DNA of 64,000 nt from Proteus cibi (GTDB lineage: Bacteria > Pseudomonadota > Gammaproteobacteria > Enterobacterales > Enterobacteriaceae): contig NZ_PENW01000018.1 in assembly GCF_003144405.1 (NCBI RefSeq), positions 186,001 through 250,000 of the forward strand. Direction: 5' to 3'. Of this stretch, positions 28,351 through 38,100 are shown one piece after another. The stretch's first letter is position 1. The number at the start of each line of letters is the position of its first letter. The notes under the pieces were generated by a model. That model had not been told where the DNA came from and did no database searches. It was given only the letters and a program-made list of their open reading frames with translations. The translations under genes were made by a program, and so were the position numbers.

Positions 28351-29751
28351 TTACTCTGCTTCAGCTTCTTTTTTACTCACTGAGTGAGTTTCTTTATCTA
28401 ACTCAATACGATCAGCGTTAACATCTTTTATATGATCTCTTGTTAAGCGATAAACTACAGGACTTAATAAAGCTAATGCGATTAAGTTAGGAATAGCCAT
28501 CATGGCATTGAGAGTATCGGCTAGTAACCACACAAACTCTAACGATTGCGTTGCCCCAACAGGTAACGCAATTAACCATGCAATCCGAAATGGCATAATC
28601 GCCTTAGGTCCAAAAAGATATTGCACACATTTTTCACCGTAAAAACTCCAACCTAAAATTGTGGTAAATGCAAAAATGGCTAATGCAATTGCCACAATAT
28701 AGTTACCCCCCGGAATAGCGATAGAGAATGATGCAGCGGTTAATGTTGCGCCACTTTGCCCTGTTAACCATTGTCCAGTGATAACAATCGTTAATCCTGT
28801 AACAGAACAAACAATGATGGTATCAATAAAAGTTCCCAACATCGCAATCAAACCTTGGCGAACCGGGTTTTGTGTTTTTGCCGTCGCATGGGCAATAGGC
28901 GCACTCCCCAATCCTGCTTCATTTGAAAAAACACCACGCGCTACACCAAAGCGGATCGCAGCCCAAACCGCGGCACCAGCAAAACCACCTTGAGCGGCAA
29001 CGGGAGTAAATGCAGATTTAACAATCAGGACAATAGCATCAGGGATCGCAGTCACATTCAATGCTAAAACAACAATACCTGCACCGAAATAACCGACGGT
29101 CATAATAGGAACTAACTTACCCGCAACATCAGCAATGCGCTTAATGCCCCCAATGAGTACAGCACCGACTAAAATAACGAGTACAATAGCGGTGATGGTA
29201 GTCGAAATACCAAAGTTACTTTCCAGTACATCCGCCACAGAGTTTGCTTGTACTGTATTACCTATACCAAAACCCGCAAAACTACCAAAAATAGCAAAAA
29301 CAGTGCCTAACCAAACCCAATTTTTACCTAAGCCATTTTTGATGTAGTACATTGGTCCACCGACATAGTTTCCATATTTATCAACTTCACGGAAACGTAC
29401 AGCTAGCACGGCTTCTGAATATTTGGTTGCCATTCCCACTAATGCGGTCATCCACATCCAGAACAATGCACCTGGACCCCCTAAGACAACAGCCGTTGCA
29501 ACACCGGCAATATTACCGGTTCCGATAGTGGCAGATAGTGCAGTCATCAACGCATTAAAGGGTGATATTTGCCCTTCGCCTCGTTTATCATTTTTTTCAA
29601 ATAAAAGCTTAAACCCTGTTCCTAATTTCCTAATAGGTAAAAAGCCAAGTCGAAACTGCATAAAAAGACCGATACCGAGAATGCCGACAAGCATCGGAAC
29701 TCCCCATACCACGCCATTTATAGCGCTTAATATATTTGTGATGAAATCCAT
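28351..29751 (-). CDS. AGCS-family sodium:alanine/glycine symporter
   Basis: 466-residue inner-membrane protein of about eleven helices, importing alanine or glycine with sodium. Family motifs are visible near the N-terminus (FMQFRLGFLPIRKLGTGFKLLFEK), in ALMTALSATIGTGNIAGVATA, GGPGALFWMWMTALVGMATKYSEAVLAV and the Asn/Gly-rich FSNEAGLGSAPIAHATAKT. Length is normal for the family (E. coli YaaJ about 476). It ends in a charged cytosolic tail. The gene is a single unit, divergent from clcA. Which amino acid is moved is not decided by sequence. Confidence 0.92.
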   Translation of the reverse strand: MDFITNILSAINGVVWGVPMLVGILGIGLFMQFRLGFLPIRKLGTGFKLLFEKNDKRGEGQISPFNALMTALSATIGTGNIAGVATAVVLGGPGALFWMWMTALVGMATKYSEAVLAVRFREVDKYGNYVGGPMYYIKNGLGKNWVWLGTVFAIFGSFAGFGIGNTVQANSVADVLESNFGISTTITAIVLVILVGAVLIGGIKRIADVAGKLVPIMTVGYFGAGIVVLALNVTAIPDAIVLIVKSAFTPVAAQGGFAGAAVWAAIRFGVARGVFSNEAGLGSAPIAHATAKTQNPVRQGLIAMLGTFIDTIIVCSVTGLTIVITGQWLTGQSGATLTAASFSIAIPGGNYIVAIALAIFAFTTILGWSFYGEKCVQYLFGPKAIMPFRIAWLIALPVGATQSLEFVWLLADTLNAMMAIPNLIALALLSPVVYRLTRDHIKDVNADRIELDKETHSVSKKEAEAE

Positions 29752-29946
29752 AATTTACCCTTTCTCGTCCAAATGTTATCTAAATATGTATTTTTTGTTA
29801 TCAATTACACTAAAGATGAAAAAGAGAAAATATGCTAGAAAAAAAAACGACTAATTCTAAAATTGACTTAGTTATGTGAGAAATATCACTTCATTATTAA
29901 ATTACGCTATCATTAGGTTCATCGTTACAATACTTCAATCAAAGTT

Positions 29947-31365
29947 ATGCATAATCATAAATCAACACAGAACGCCCAAAATGAACGACGCTTTAATCTG
30001 TTCAGAAAAACGCAAGAAACCAACCTTGCTCCACTAAAAATCCTGCTATTATCCGCTGTGGTTGGCTCTTTAGCTGGATTAGTCGGTGTTTTATTTGAAA
30101 AAAGTGTTAGTTGGGTGATTCATTTTCGACAAGAAGAATTTATTAAAACCTTTACTAATCCTTATATTCTAGCGATCTGTACATTACTTTTTTCCGCTAT
30201 TCTGGCAATGGTGGGATATTATTTAGTTAAGAAATTCTCACCCGAATCAGGGGGATCAGGAATACCTGAAATTGAAGGTGCCATGATAGATATTCGTCCT
30301 GTTCGTTGGTGGCGAGTATTACCCATAAAATTTATTGCCAGTATTGGAACTTTAGGTTCTGGTATGGTATTAGGGCGAGAAGGTCCAACAGTTCAATTGG
30401 GCGCCAATATCGGTCAACTCGTCAATGACATTTCGCGAGTAAAAGATAAAGAGTCATGCCATACACTATTAGCGACAGGAGCTGCTGCAGGATTAACGGC
30501 AGCGTTTAATGCCCCTCTGGCTGGTATTTTATTTATTATTGAGGAAATGCGACCTCAGTTTAAATACAGTCTTATTTCAATTAAAGCGGTCTTTATTGGC
30601 GTTATTATGTCTTGCATTGTTTTTCGCCTATTTAATGGTGAAGGTGGTGTTATTCATATCGGTAAATTTTCATCCGCACCACTAAATACGCTCTGGTTAT
30701 ATTTAGTTTTAGGTATGTTATTTGGCATTATTGGCGTTATATTCAGTAAATTACTTTTCTATGTTCAAACCCAATTTCAGCATTTCTATCAAGATAAAAC
30801 ATCACGCTTTGTTTTAACCGGTGGCATCATCGGAGGGACTTGTGGCCTATTAGCATTAATTATTCCTGAAATAACAGGAGGTGGGTTTAGTATTATTCCC
30901 GCTCTCAGTACGGGAGAATATTCCCTTATTGCGTTATTGCTTTTCTTTGTTTTACGAACCATCACATCCATTATCAGTTTTGCCTCTGGTGCTCCTGGCG
31001 GTATATTCGCTCCCACTCTGGCACTAGGTACACTATTTGGGAGTGCATTCGGATTAACAGCAACCTTGCTTTTCCCTGATTATCAAATTCAAATTGGTAC
31101 GTTTGCTATAGCAGGAATGGGGGCTTTATTTGCTGCAACGGTAAGGGCTCCTCTAACAGGGATCGTCCTCGTATTAGAAATGACGGATAATTATCAACTG
31201 ATCTTGCCGATGATCATTACCTGTTTAGGTGCAACCATGTTGGCGCAACTCTTAGGTGGGCGCCCTATTTATACGGTTTTATTAGAACGGATATTACAAA
31301 AGTCTGAGCAAAAAGAACAATCAGACCAAGTCCCTGACATTAAAAGTGATAAATCACCACATTAA
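29947..31365 (+). CDS. clcA: H+/Cl- exchange transporter ClcA
   Basis: Inner-membrane CLC antiporter exchanging two chloride ions for one proton; it supports extreme acid resistance. 472 residues (E. coli 473). The three selectivity signatures are present: [16 protein letters not shown] with gating Glu145, and [11 protein letters not shown], plus the proton-path Glu in [11 protein letters not shown] longer N-terminal cytosolic tail precedes the first helix. The gene has its own promoter region and is followed by a terminator shared with the convergent methyltransferase gene. Confidence 0.95.
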   Translation: MHNHKSTQNAQNERRFNLFRKTQETNLAPLKILLLSAVVGSLAGLVGVLFEKSVSWVIHFRQEEFIKTFTNPYILAICTLLFSAILAMVGYYLVKKFSPESGGSGIPEIEGAMIDIRPVRWWRVLPIKFIASIGTLGSGMVLGREGPTVQLGANIGQLVNDISRVKDKESCHTLLATGAAAGLTAAFNAPLAGILFIIEEMRPQFKYSLISIKAVFIGVIMSCIVFRLFNGEGGVIHIGKFSSAPLNTLWLYLVLGMLFGIIGVIFSKLLFYVQTQFQHFYQDKTSRFVLTGGIIGGTCGLLALIIPEITGGGFSIIPALSTGEYSLIALLLFFVLRTITSIISFASGAPGGIFAPTLALGTLFGSAFGLTATLLFPDYQIQIGTFAIAGMGALFAATVRAPLTGIVLVLEMTDNYQLILPMIITCLGATMLAQLLGGRPIYTVLLERILQKSEQKEQSDQVPDIKSDKSPH

Positions 31366-31389
31366 TAAAACTCGCTAGATCAGATAAAA

Positions 31390-31418
31390 AAATACCCCAA
31401 TTGTTTGGGGTATTTAAA
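31390..31418. terminator. Bidirectional terminator after clcA
   Basis: Stem AAATACCCCAA (31390-31400) and TTGGGGTATTT (31405-31415), loop TTGT, between convergent genes. Confidence 0.88.
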
Positions 31419-31435
31419 AGAGATGATAGTTTTAG

Positions 31436-32293
31436 CTATTTTTTACGTGCGATTAACGTAGCAAAATTTAAGGCGATCCGATTGCCATTTGCATCTGTTT
31501 TATGTAAATGCCCTGGATCTTCATTATATTTAATCACATCCCAGTCTTTATAATAATCAGCTAATTCGTTTGGACGTAAAAAGGTTTTAAATGGAATTTC
31601 AGCTGGATCACTATTCGGCGTTTCAACAGGACAAACAATCACATTAATACCGTTAGAGTTGGTACATTCCTGCATATTTTTAATAATACTTTCAATACGT
31701 TCCCGTTGGCAGAACATTAATACAACGGTTGAAAGAATAATATCGTATTTTTCATTAAGTGAAGCGTCATTAATGTCATATAAGCCACTTTTTACTGCTA
31801 AACCTGTTTTAGTTTTAACTGTTTCAATCGCATCAATATGTGAAGCATTAATATCTAATGCCGTCACATTATAGCCTTTAGACGCTAAATAGAAGCTGTT
31901 TCGACCACGACCGGCACCTAAATCTAACACCTTACAAGGTTGAGTAAACGTTGCCATATAGCGTATTTCTGAATGCGGTAATGATAAGTCGTTTTCTTTA
32001 AATAGCTTATCTTCAGGGGCACATAAAAAAGAGAGTTGGCAACAGACATCATCACTTGTTTTATCTATTTTATGCCACTGTTGAGGTTGAATTAAAGGTG
32101 GCTGATTTTCAGTATCACACTCAACTGAAATTTGTGACCCATCATCATTAAAAACAACAAATGTCATATTACCTTGCAATACTCGCATTTGGGCATAAGT
32201 GCCTTCCTTTGTATTGTGGCGTTCTAATAAAGCTAAAGGAATGGATGTACGAGTCCACTCTGGCATTGTTTTATAACTGACAAGTTCCATCAT
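31436..32293 (-). CDS. tehB: TehB-like SAM-dependent methyltransferase
   Basis: 285 residues. An N-terminal cupin-like domain of about 85 residues (MPEWTRTSIP...VFNDDGSQISVECD, the DUF1971 type) is followed by a class I methyltransferase domain with motif I VLDLGAGRGRNSFYLA and an acidic residue at the end of the second strand (ALDINASHI). This two-domain form is the long TehB of Haemophilus and Proteus. TehB confers tellurite resistance by methylation in vitro, but its natural role is unclear. A near-perfect NsrR palindrome sits just upstream of the start, implying induction by nitric oxide. No tehA is next to it. GAGG lies 6 bases before the first of two adjacent ATGs. Confidence 0.9.
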   Translation of the reverse strand: MMELVSYKTMPEWTRTSIPLALLERHNTKEGTYAQMRVLQGNMTFVVFNDDGSQISVECDTENQPPLIQPQQWHKIDKTSDDVCCQLSFLCAPEDKLFKENDLSLPHSEIRYMATFTQPCKVLDLGAGRGRNSFYLASKGYNVTALDINASHIDAIETVKTKTGLAVKSGLYDINDASLNEKYDIILSTVVLMFCQRERIESIIKNMQECTNSNGINVIVCPVETPNSDPAEIPFKTFLRPNELADYYKDWDVIKYNEDPGHLHKTDANGNRIALNFATLIARKK

Positions 32294-32303
32294 TCAACCC
32301 CTC

Positions 32304-32330
32304 ATAAGATGCATTTTAAATACATCTTAT
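32304..32330 (-). promoter_or_regulatory. NsrR operator upstream of tehB
   Basis: An 11-1-11 palindrome: AAGATGCATTT (32306-32316), one base, AAATACATCTT (32318-32328). The left half matches the NsrR consensus half-site exactly, the right half at 10 of 11, and the symmetry extends two further bases each way. It lies 13 bases before the start codon, overlapping the likely promoter. Confidence 0.82.
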
Positions 32331-32368
32331 TGCAATCATTATCTTTCGTAAAGAAGGTTTTATCAAAA

Positions 32369-33541
32369 TTATGATTTTAAATATTTGTTTAACAGCAAAT
32401 CAGTCACATCAGAGGATGAAATAGATTCACCACACAACACTTTTATCATAATTTCTTTGCCTAATGATGCTAAAGAAAACAACATATCTGGGCGTAACCG
32501 ACTGATTTTATCTCTATTTTCATCTTGATTAATAATGGTGATCAATTTGGCATCAACATTAGAACATTCTTGGATAGTCAGCAAAATAAAAGTATTTTCT
32601 GCATCACTTTCAGATAAAGTCACAACCCAACTCGCTTTCGCGATATTGGCAGATACCAATGTTTTAAGAGTAGTTGGATCACCTTCAATAATATTAGCTT
32701 GTGCGTCATAAGAGGCTTTACTTTTATCGGCACAAATCGCAATAACAGGTTTCCCTTGTTCTCTTAATCCTTTTTCTAATTGTGACGCTAATGCCGATGA
32801 ACCAATAATAATAAAATGATTATGCATTTTAGCGATCCTTTTCTTAACAATATCGCGAGTACCTCGCGCAAGAAAGCCCATAACATACACAATGGATGTC
32901 GTAAAAACAGTTATTCCCAAAATAACAACAGTAAGGGTAAAAATACGTGCATTCGTGCTAATTGGCACAATATCGCCAAATCCTAGTGTCGTCATACAGA
33001 CAATAGAAAAATAGAACGCATCCATCAGCGTTGTAATATGTGGTTTAAATTCCTCACCAATATAAAGGCTTCCTAGCATTGAGAATAACAGCAAAGAAAG
33101 GATGCAAATAAAAGCCACAAAACCAGCACTAGTTAAACTATGATGTGGAAATGCACGCCAACTCATTAACAACCCAATCACTAAAATAAAAGAAAAATAG
33201 GATTGAAAGTCCATTTGCTGATAAACCGCGACATCAAGAAAAACAATAGTGGCTAATAAAATCAAAGAAACACACCACGCAATTCTGGCGCCAAGATACA
33301 TAAATATTGAAAGAAAAATTAATGCGCAACCTAACATGACCTTTGGTATATCGAGCAGTTTTAATACACCTAAGGATTTAAGCCATGCTGAAAAGCCATG
33401 GATTTCCCAATCCAGATAAATGCCACGAGACAACAAAATGGAGTAAATGATAAAAATACCATTTAAGATAAGTAATAAAGACATCATTTTTCTTGTCACT
33501 TTAGATGTCTCTATCACATTTAATATTGCGGATAATTTCAT
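32369..33541 (-). CDS. Kch-like potassium channel with RCK/TrkA-N domain
   Basis: 390 residues (E. coli Kch about 417). Six membrane segments occupy about residues 15-235, with a pore loop before the last helix: FYFSIVCMTTLGFGDIVPIS. The selectivity filter TLGFGD differs from TVGYGD of E. coli Kch; GFG filters occur in other K+ channels. A cytosolic RCK/TrkA-N domain follows, with HFIIIGSSALASQLEKGL as Rossmann start and IAICADKSKAS. No arginine-rich S4 voltage sensor is seen, so regulation by ligand through the RCK domain is likelier than by voltage. It lies 22 bases after the hydrolase gene and could be cotranscribed with it. Confidence 0.88.
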   Translation of the reverse strand: MKLSAILNVIETSKVTRKMMSLLLILNGIFIIYSILLSRGIYLDWEIHGFSAWLKSLGVLKLLDIPKVMLGCALIFLSIFMYLGARIAWCVSLILLATIVFLDVAVYQQMDFQSYFSFILVIGLLMSWRAFPHHSLTSAGFVAFICILSLLLFSMLGSLYIGEEFKPHITTLMDAFYFSIVCMTTLGFGDIVPISTNARIFTLTVVILGITVFTTSIVYVMGFLARGTRDIVKKRIAKMHNHFIIIGSSALASQLEKGLREQGKPVIAICADKSKASYDAQANIIEGDPTTLKTLVSANIAKASWVVTLSESDAENTFILLTIQECSNVDAKLITIINQDENRDKISRLRPDMLFSLASLGKEIMIKVLCGESISSSDVTDLLLNKYLKS

Positions 33542-33563
33542 ATTAGATATTGTGAATACTCAG

Positions 33564-34646
33564 CTAGTTATTTAAAGGTATATTATCTAATCCTTGAAAT
33601 TTAAAAGGCTCTGCGGGTTTAAAATGACTCGTAGCGTTAGCTGAATAGATTATCGATTGCTCTTCACCTAATGCTAATGTCATTACTTTCCCACTCTCTT
33701 TTGAAAAATCAATTTCCTTTAAATTAACCCAAAAGGTATTCGGCGATAATGCTGATTCGAAAAAATATAATTGATTTTTATGATCAGCCACCGTTCTCCA
33801 GCGTGTGGATGAAATTTCAGGTGATTCAGCCGTACTTAATCCATAAGGTACAGATACATTTCTGATCACACCAAATACACTAGCGAGCGATTTCTTACTC
33901 GATTGCGCTTTAGGAATGGCATTCACATAAAAAGAAGCGCGGGCAAAACGATCTGAAGCACGATTAGTCCCCGGTAACATCACGGTTCCACCGATTTGTT
34001 GCCAATAACTATTCAACGCTAACTGTTCTGAAAAAATAGGGGAATTCGTCATCACTTGATACTCTTTACTGTGATGAATCACTTGCTTACCATTTATATA
34101 TTCAATAATGGCGCTATCCCCCGTTGCGTCTGAAAGCGAAAGATGTAGTGTCGCCATTCTATCTTGCCCAGGAACTTTATCTGTCAGGACAATAAAAGGC
34201 TCACTGTCTAATGCATTCACAGCTTCTTCGACTGAAGCAAAATTATCTAACACATACTGTGCCCATGCAGAAATCGAAATAGCGGGTTTCTCTTTGGTAT
34301 ATGCCGGATAATCAGATTCCGCCAGCCACAATAAATTAGCCACTAAACCTTTTTCATTCATGCCATCTGTCGTAGAAATATCATAACCAGATGCAATCAC
34401 ACTTCCATATTTAGATGTCCATTTTATCGAGTTATCACCAGCTTCTCCTGAACGTTGCATTCCTTGTGGAAATATCCATAAATTTGTTCCTATGTCATAT
34501 TTCCAGTCCATTGAACGAGCCGTGATAATTTGGTTATTGTCTCCTAAATAAACAAGTCGAGTACATGCATCAGCATCTGTAATGCCTACGGTGAAAAGAC
34601 CCGATATAAGTAGAGTACCCAAAAAAGTATGACGTAATTTTTTCAT
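33564..34646 (-). CDS. Secreted choloylglycine-hydrolase-family Ntn amidase
   Basis: 360 residues. A Sec signal peptide ends at ADA, exposing Cys28 (CTRLVYLGDN) as the N-terminal nucleophile, which is the expected maturation of Ntn-hydrolases exported to the periplasm. Family residues follow: ARSMDW (Arg and Asp of the active site), DGMNEKGLVANLLWL and the Asn/Arg region LPGTNRASDRFARA. This Gram-negative cluster of the penicillin V acylase/bile salt hydrolase family includes penicillin V acylases active on acyl-homoserine lactones. Bile salt, penicillin or lactone could be the substrate here; sequence does not decide. Upstream of the Kch-like gene on the same strand. Confidence 0.85.
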   Translation of the reverse strand: MKKLRHTFLGTLLISGLFTVGITDADACTRLVYLGDNNQIITARSMDWKYDIGTNLWIFPQGMQRSGEAGDNSIKWTSKYGSVIASGYDISTTDGMNEKGLVANLLWLAESDYPAYTKEKPAISISAWAQYVLDNFASVEEAVNALDSEPFIVLTDKVPGQDRMATLHLSLSDATGDSAIIEYINGKQVIHHSKEYQVMTNSPIFSEQLALNSYWQQIGGTVMLPGTNRASDRFARASFYVNAIPKAQSSKKSLASVFGVIRNVSVPYGLSTAESPEISSTRWRTVADHKNQLYFFESALSPNTFWVNLKEIDFSKESGKVMTLALGEEQSIIYSANATSHFKPAEPFKFQGLDNIPLNN

Positions 34647-34797
34647 TATGACTCTTTCCCATTAAATAAATAGATGACTTCTTTATTATGATCATTCTTT
34701 ACACTGACTAAAAATTAATAAAGCCTCAAAATAAATATTAGTCCTATTAAAAATAAAAATTATTCCTTAAGTATAAGATCATTCATCATAATTGTGC

Positions 34798-34829
34798 ATA
34801 AAAAAACCGATACGTTAAGGTATCGGTTT
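34798..34829 (-). terminator. yceJ-yceI terminator
   Basis: Stem AAACCGATAC (34804-34813) and GTATCGGTTT (34820-34829); on the minus strand it runs into a stretch of T residues (plus-strand A-run from 34799). Confidence 0.85.
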
Positions 34830-34880
34830 ATAAATCATCTAGGTAATAAGAGGGTTTATTACCTTACAAAAAGCATTTAA

Positions 34881-35459
34881 TTACGCCTTTTTTACACCTT
34901 CAACAGAGATAATTAACTCGGCTTCTTGTGATTTTGGTCCTAAGTCTGATTTAAAATTAAACTCTTTCAGATTCACTTTACCTGTTGCTTCAAAACCCGC
35001 ACGGTAACCTTTCCAAGGATCAGTACCTTCACCAATTAATTTGGCATTTAATGAAACAGGTTTTGTCACACCATTTAATGTTAAATCACCTGTAACGACA
35101 TAGTTTTCGCCATCACGAGTCACTTTGGTTGAGACGAATCGCGCTTCAGGATATTTGCTTGCATTAAAGAAATCGGCACTACGTAAATGCTTATCACGTT
35201 CTGCGTGATTAGTGTCTAAGCTTCCTGTTTTAATCACGACATCCACTTTGTCTTTTGATGGATCTTCTTTATCATAACTAAAGGTACCATCAAAATCTTT
35301 AAAAGTGCCGTATAACCAGCTATAACCTAAATGTTGGATACGAAACTGTACAAATGCGTGTTGACCTTGTTTATCAATAGCATAATCTGCTGCCAAAGCG
35401 GTACTTGCATTAAATAATAACGCACCTGCAGTTAAACCTAATAAAGCTTTCTTAAACAT
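34881..35459 (-). CDS. yceI: Periplasmic YceI-family protein
   Basis: 192 residues from the ATG at 35459 (GGAG 7 bases before it); an ATG four codons earlier has no ribosome site. A signal peptide ends at ALAA. The mature part is the lipocalin-like YceI barrel, with [44 protein letters not shown] and the terminal [12 protein letters not shown]. Family members bind isoprenoid lipids such as polyprenyl chains. E. coli yceI is base- and osmotically induced. It is 32 bases downstream of the cytochrome b561 gene, the same pairing as yceJ-yceI in E. coli, so a quinone-related role is suspected. Confidence 0.94.
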   Translation of the reverse strand: MFKKALLGLTAGALLFNASTALAADYAIDKQGQHAFVQFRIQHLGYSWLYGTFKDFDGTFSYDKEDPSKDKVDVVIKTGSLDTNHAERDKHLRSADFFNASKYPEARFVSTKVTRDGENYVVTGDLTLNGVTKPVSLNAKLIGEGTDPWKGYRAGFEATGKVNLKEFNFKSDLGPKSQEAELIISVEGVKKA

Positions 35460-35491
35460 TGTTATCTCCATAATTAATTTTATAAGTTTAA

Positions 35492-36046
35492 TTATTTAGT
35501 TCGCATTCCTAGCATGCGTTTTAACGTGACATCTTTATCAATAAAGTGATGTTTTAATGCACCAGCAGCATGTAATAGCGATAACAAAACCACGGTCCAA
35601 GCTAAATAAAGATGAATATCACCGGCTAAATCTGCTTGTTCGGCCTCCCCAGTAAAAATGGCAGGTACAGAAAACCAATCAAATACAGATATAGCTTGTC
35701 CATCAGCGGTCGAAATTAAATAACCACTGATCAGAATAGAAAATAAGATTAAATATAAAAGCATATGTGCAATATGTGCACTAATACGAGTCAATTTACT
35801 GTAACTTGATAAGGCTTTAGGAGGTGGAGAGATCCAACGCCATATCACCCGCACAATCAAAATAATAAATAAAAGAATACCAATACTCTTATGTATTTCA
35901 GGTGCAGAATGATACCAACTATCATAATACCCTAACGTCACCATCCACAGCCCTAAAGCAAACATGCCATAGACAGTAAGCGCCATCCCCCAGTGTAAAA
36001 GGAGTGACACGTGCCCGTAGCGAGACGTATTATTTCGCCATTGCAT
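35492..36046 (-). CDS. yceJ: Cytochrome b561 YceJ
   Basis: 184 residues with four membrane helices and the haem-ligating histidines expected of prokaryotic cytochrome b561: [48 protein letters not shown] and [24 protein letters not shown]. These proteins move electrons between quinol and periplasmic acceptors. The E. coli homologue has 188 residues. First gene of yceJ-yceI. A sequence resembling a Fur box lies about 100 bases upstream. Confidence 0.92.
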   Translation of the reverse strand: MQWRNNTSRYGHVSLLLHWGMALTVYGMFALGLWMVTLGYYDSWYHSAPEIHKSIGILLFIILIVRVIWRWISPPPKALSSYSKLTRISAHIAHMLLYLILFSILISGYLISTADGQAISVFDWFSVPAIFTGEAEQADLAGDIHLYLAWTVVLLSLLHAAGALKHHFIDKDVTLKRMLGMRTK

Positions 36047-36141
36047 AATAAAAGCCCAATCGTTTCTAATTCATTAAAATAATGTTATCTAGTTTAGTTT
36101 ATTGAGAATAAATTGTTAGTCCATAATTCAACAAATAATTT

Positions 36142-36162
36142 GCTTATCATTATCAATAATAA
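36142..36162 (-). promoter_or_regulatory. Possible Fur box upstream of yceJ
   Basis: The minus strand reads TATTGATAATGATAAGC, containing two NATAAT-like hexamers in the spacing of a Fur box, but the third hexamer is poor and the surroundings are AT-rich, so chance is a real possibility. Confidence 0.28.
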
Positions 36163-36361
36163 TCAATAAGTAATGAGCTCTTATTAGTCACTCTGTTGAT
36201 TATATAATCAATGACATGGTTGGATCAGTTTTTTAAAGTCAGATAGGAGTATTGGTAGATGCTTATAGACATAATAAAAAATAAATATAACGATAAAAAT
36301 ACGAAACGAAATAAGATCAATACAACAATTGTCTAGTTATAAAAACAATTGTATTTTTCAC

Positions 36362-36562
36362 TTATCCTAAATTAGAACTTATTAAGCAAAATACAATAAT
36401 AATTAGAGGAAGTGTAAAAAAAACGGATAACCAGCGCATTTCACGTACAACACCAAAAATAATACCAACAATACAGACAAAAAATATAACAGGCATCATT
36501 TCTGAGTAATGTTCGTGAAAATAGTGCATTAATAAATTAATCCACGGGTAATCGTTTTGCAT
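36362..36562 (-). CDS. Possible 66-residue membrane protein
   Basis: The frame encodes two likely membrane helices (MPVIFFVCIVGIIFGVV and SVFFTLPLIIIVFCLIS) with a charged turn REMRW between them, which would be unusual for a chance frame. The start has only a weak upstream purine stretch (TTGAAA). It stands alone in a long AT-rich noncoding tract. No homologue is recognised and no function is proposed. Confidence 0.4.
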   Translation of the reverse strand: MQNDYPWINLLMHYFHEHYSEMMPVIFFVCIVGIIFGVVREMRWLSVFFTLPLIIIVFCLISSNLG

Positions 36563-37056
36563 ATGAAAATTTCAACCAATAAAAATAAATTTAAATTAAG
36601 ATAGTGATAAATTACTATCATTAACAAATAAAACAAGCGTCGTATTATAAATATCAATCATTGCGCACAAAGATATTAAAACACTTCACATTTTAAATAG
36701 AGACAACATGGATAAACGAAAATAACAATCTAAGCCAAATTTTCAATAATACAAAACAAGTAAGGTCAAATAAAATAAATCATCTCAAATGATGGCAATA
36801 TCATTATTAACCACACCTTTGTTAAATGAAACAATAATTTCATTTAACTCAAAATAAAGAAAATTAATTTCGCCAAATTATAATAAAATTAATAAAAAAT
36901 AAATAAAATAGAGTTTTAAACATCGAATAATTACCTTTAGGTCGTTAATTAACTTGGAATTAACTCTAGATTTCATTTTAATTATTATTAGCTAAAAACA
37001 TTCAAATGCCACGCAAAAAACACTACAATTACAAGAGTATTTTTATTGAGGGCACT
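36563..37056. other. AT-rich noncoding stretch upstream of the rpiR-type gene
   Basis: About 490 bases of very AT-rich DNA with no credible gene. A short in-frame extension of the regulator back to 37006 is judged untranslated because it has no ribosome site. Presumably it holds the promoter of the regulator. Confidence 0.5.
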
Positions 37057-37884
37057 ATGTCTACTGCAACAAATCTGAATGAACTACAGGAACAAGTTCG
37101 CTCCCGCTATAATGGATTAAGTAAAAGGCTACAGCAGGTTGCACATTATCTACTTGATAATAAAAACAGTGTGGCATTTGATACAATTGCGATCCTTGCA
37201 GATAAAGCAAATGTTCCTCCATCGACATTAATTCGTTTTGCCAACGCATTTCATTTCAACGGCTTTAATGAAATGAAACAATTATTTCAAAATCACTTGA
37301 TGAATGAAATGGTAAATGAAAATGAAAATTTAACTTATAAACAAAAATATAAAGAGGAGCCTCCTAATCTGAATGAGCCAGCCTATATTTTGCAGGAATT
37401 TGCTCAAGCCAATAGCCATTCATTGCAACAATTAGCCAATCAGACTCACAGAGAAATGTTAAATAAAACATTACAATTGCTCGAACATGCTGACACAATT
37501 TATATTTGTGGCTTTCATCACTCATTCAGTGCTGCAAGTTATTTTTTTCATGCTCTCTCACATATCCCTTGTGAGACTGTTTTTGTCAACAGTCTAGGAG
37601 GAATGTACAAAGAGCAATTAAGAAATATTACACATCGTGATGTGCTCTTTGGCATCCATTTCCATCCGTACTCAGATGAAATGCAAAAAATGTGTGAAAT
37701 GGCAACTTACAAAGAAGCGAAACAGATTATTGTTACTGATAGTCCAATTAGTCCATTAGCGAGTTTAAGCGATGTTTGTTTAACGGTAAAAGAAGCTCAA
37801 ATAAAAACCTTTCGTTCTCAAACCTCAACAATGTGTTTACTACAAGCAATCTCTGTTGCTTTTGCGTTTAGAAAAAAACACTAA
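37057..37884 (+). CDS. MurR/RpiR-family transcriptional regulator
   Basis: 275 residues from the ATG at 37057, with GAGGG 6 bases upstream. N-terminal RpiR-type helix-turn-helix (about residues 10-90; TIAILADKANVPPSTLIRFANAFHFNGFNEMKQLF) followed by a SIS sugar-phosphate-binding domain (IYICGFHHSFSAASYFFHALSH). The SIS core Ser/Thr cluster is partly replaced by His-Ser, and the usual SGxS start reads GFHHS. Such regulators respond to phosphosugars. It stands alone with no obvious neighbouring target; the chondroitin locus begins 2.8 kb downstream. Ligand and regulon are unknown. Confidence 0.82.
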   Translation: MSTATNLNELQEQVRSRYNGLSKRLQQVAHYLLDNKNSVAFDTIAILADKANVPPSTLIRFANAFHFNGFNEMKQLFQNHLMNEMVNENENLTYKQKYKEEPPNLNEPAYILQEFAQANSHSLQQLANQTHREMLNKTLQLLEHADTIYICGFHHSFSAASYFFHALSHIPCETVFVNSLGGMYKEQLRNITHRDVLFGIHFHPYSDEMQKMCEMATYKEAKQIIVTDSPISPLASLSDVCLTVKEAQIKTFRSQTSTMCLLQAISVAFAFRKKH

Positions 37885-37900
37885 TAACGTTTTTATCCTA

Positions 37901-37932
37901 AACTGCATCTTAATTAAGGTGCAGTTTTTTTT
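37901..37932 (+). terminator. Terminator after the rpiR-type gene
   Basis: Stem AACTGCATCTT (37901-37911) and AAGGTGCAGTT (37916-37926), loop AATT, then a run of T. One G-T pair. Confidence 0.88.
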
Positions 37933-38100
37933 ATAAAAATAAATTTAAAATAGCTATCACTATTAATCAAATATTAAATAGCTTAGTATTTTATTTGAAA
38001 TTATTTTTAAGAGTAAATACAGAATGTTTTATTTGTGATGAGAAAAGTAATCATTTAGCATTAATTTACACCACCAAAGATCATTAAAGGATTAAATTAA

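Noticed and set aside
29423-29854. 143-codon plus-strand frame antisense to the AGCS symporter gene
   Set aside because: Composition reflects the reverse complement of a hydrophobic protein; no independent support.
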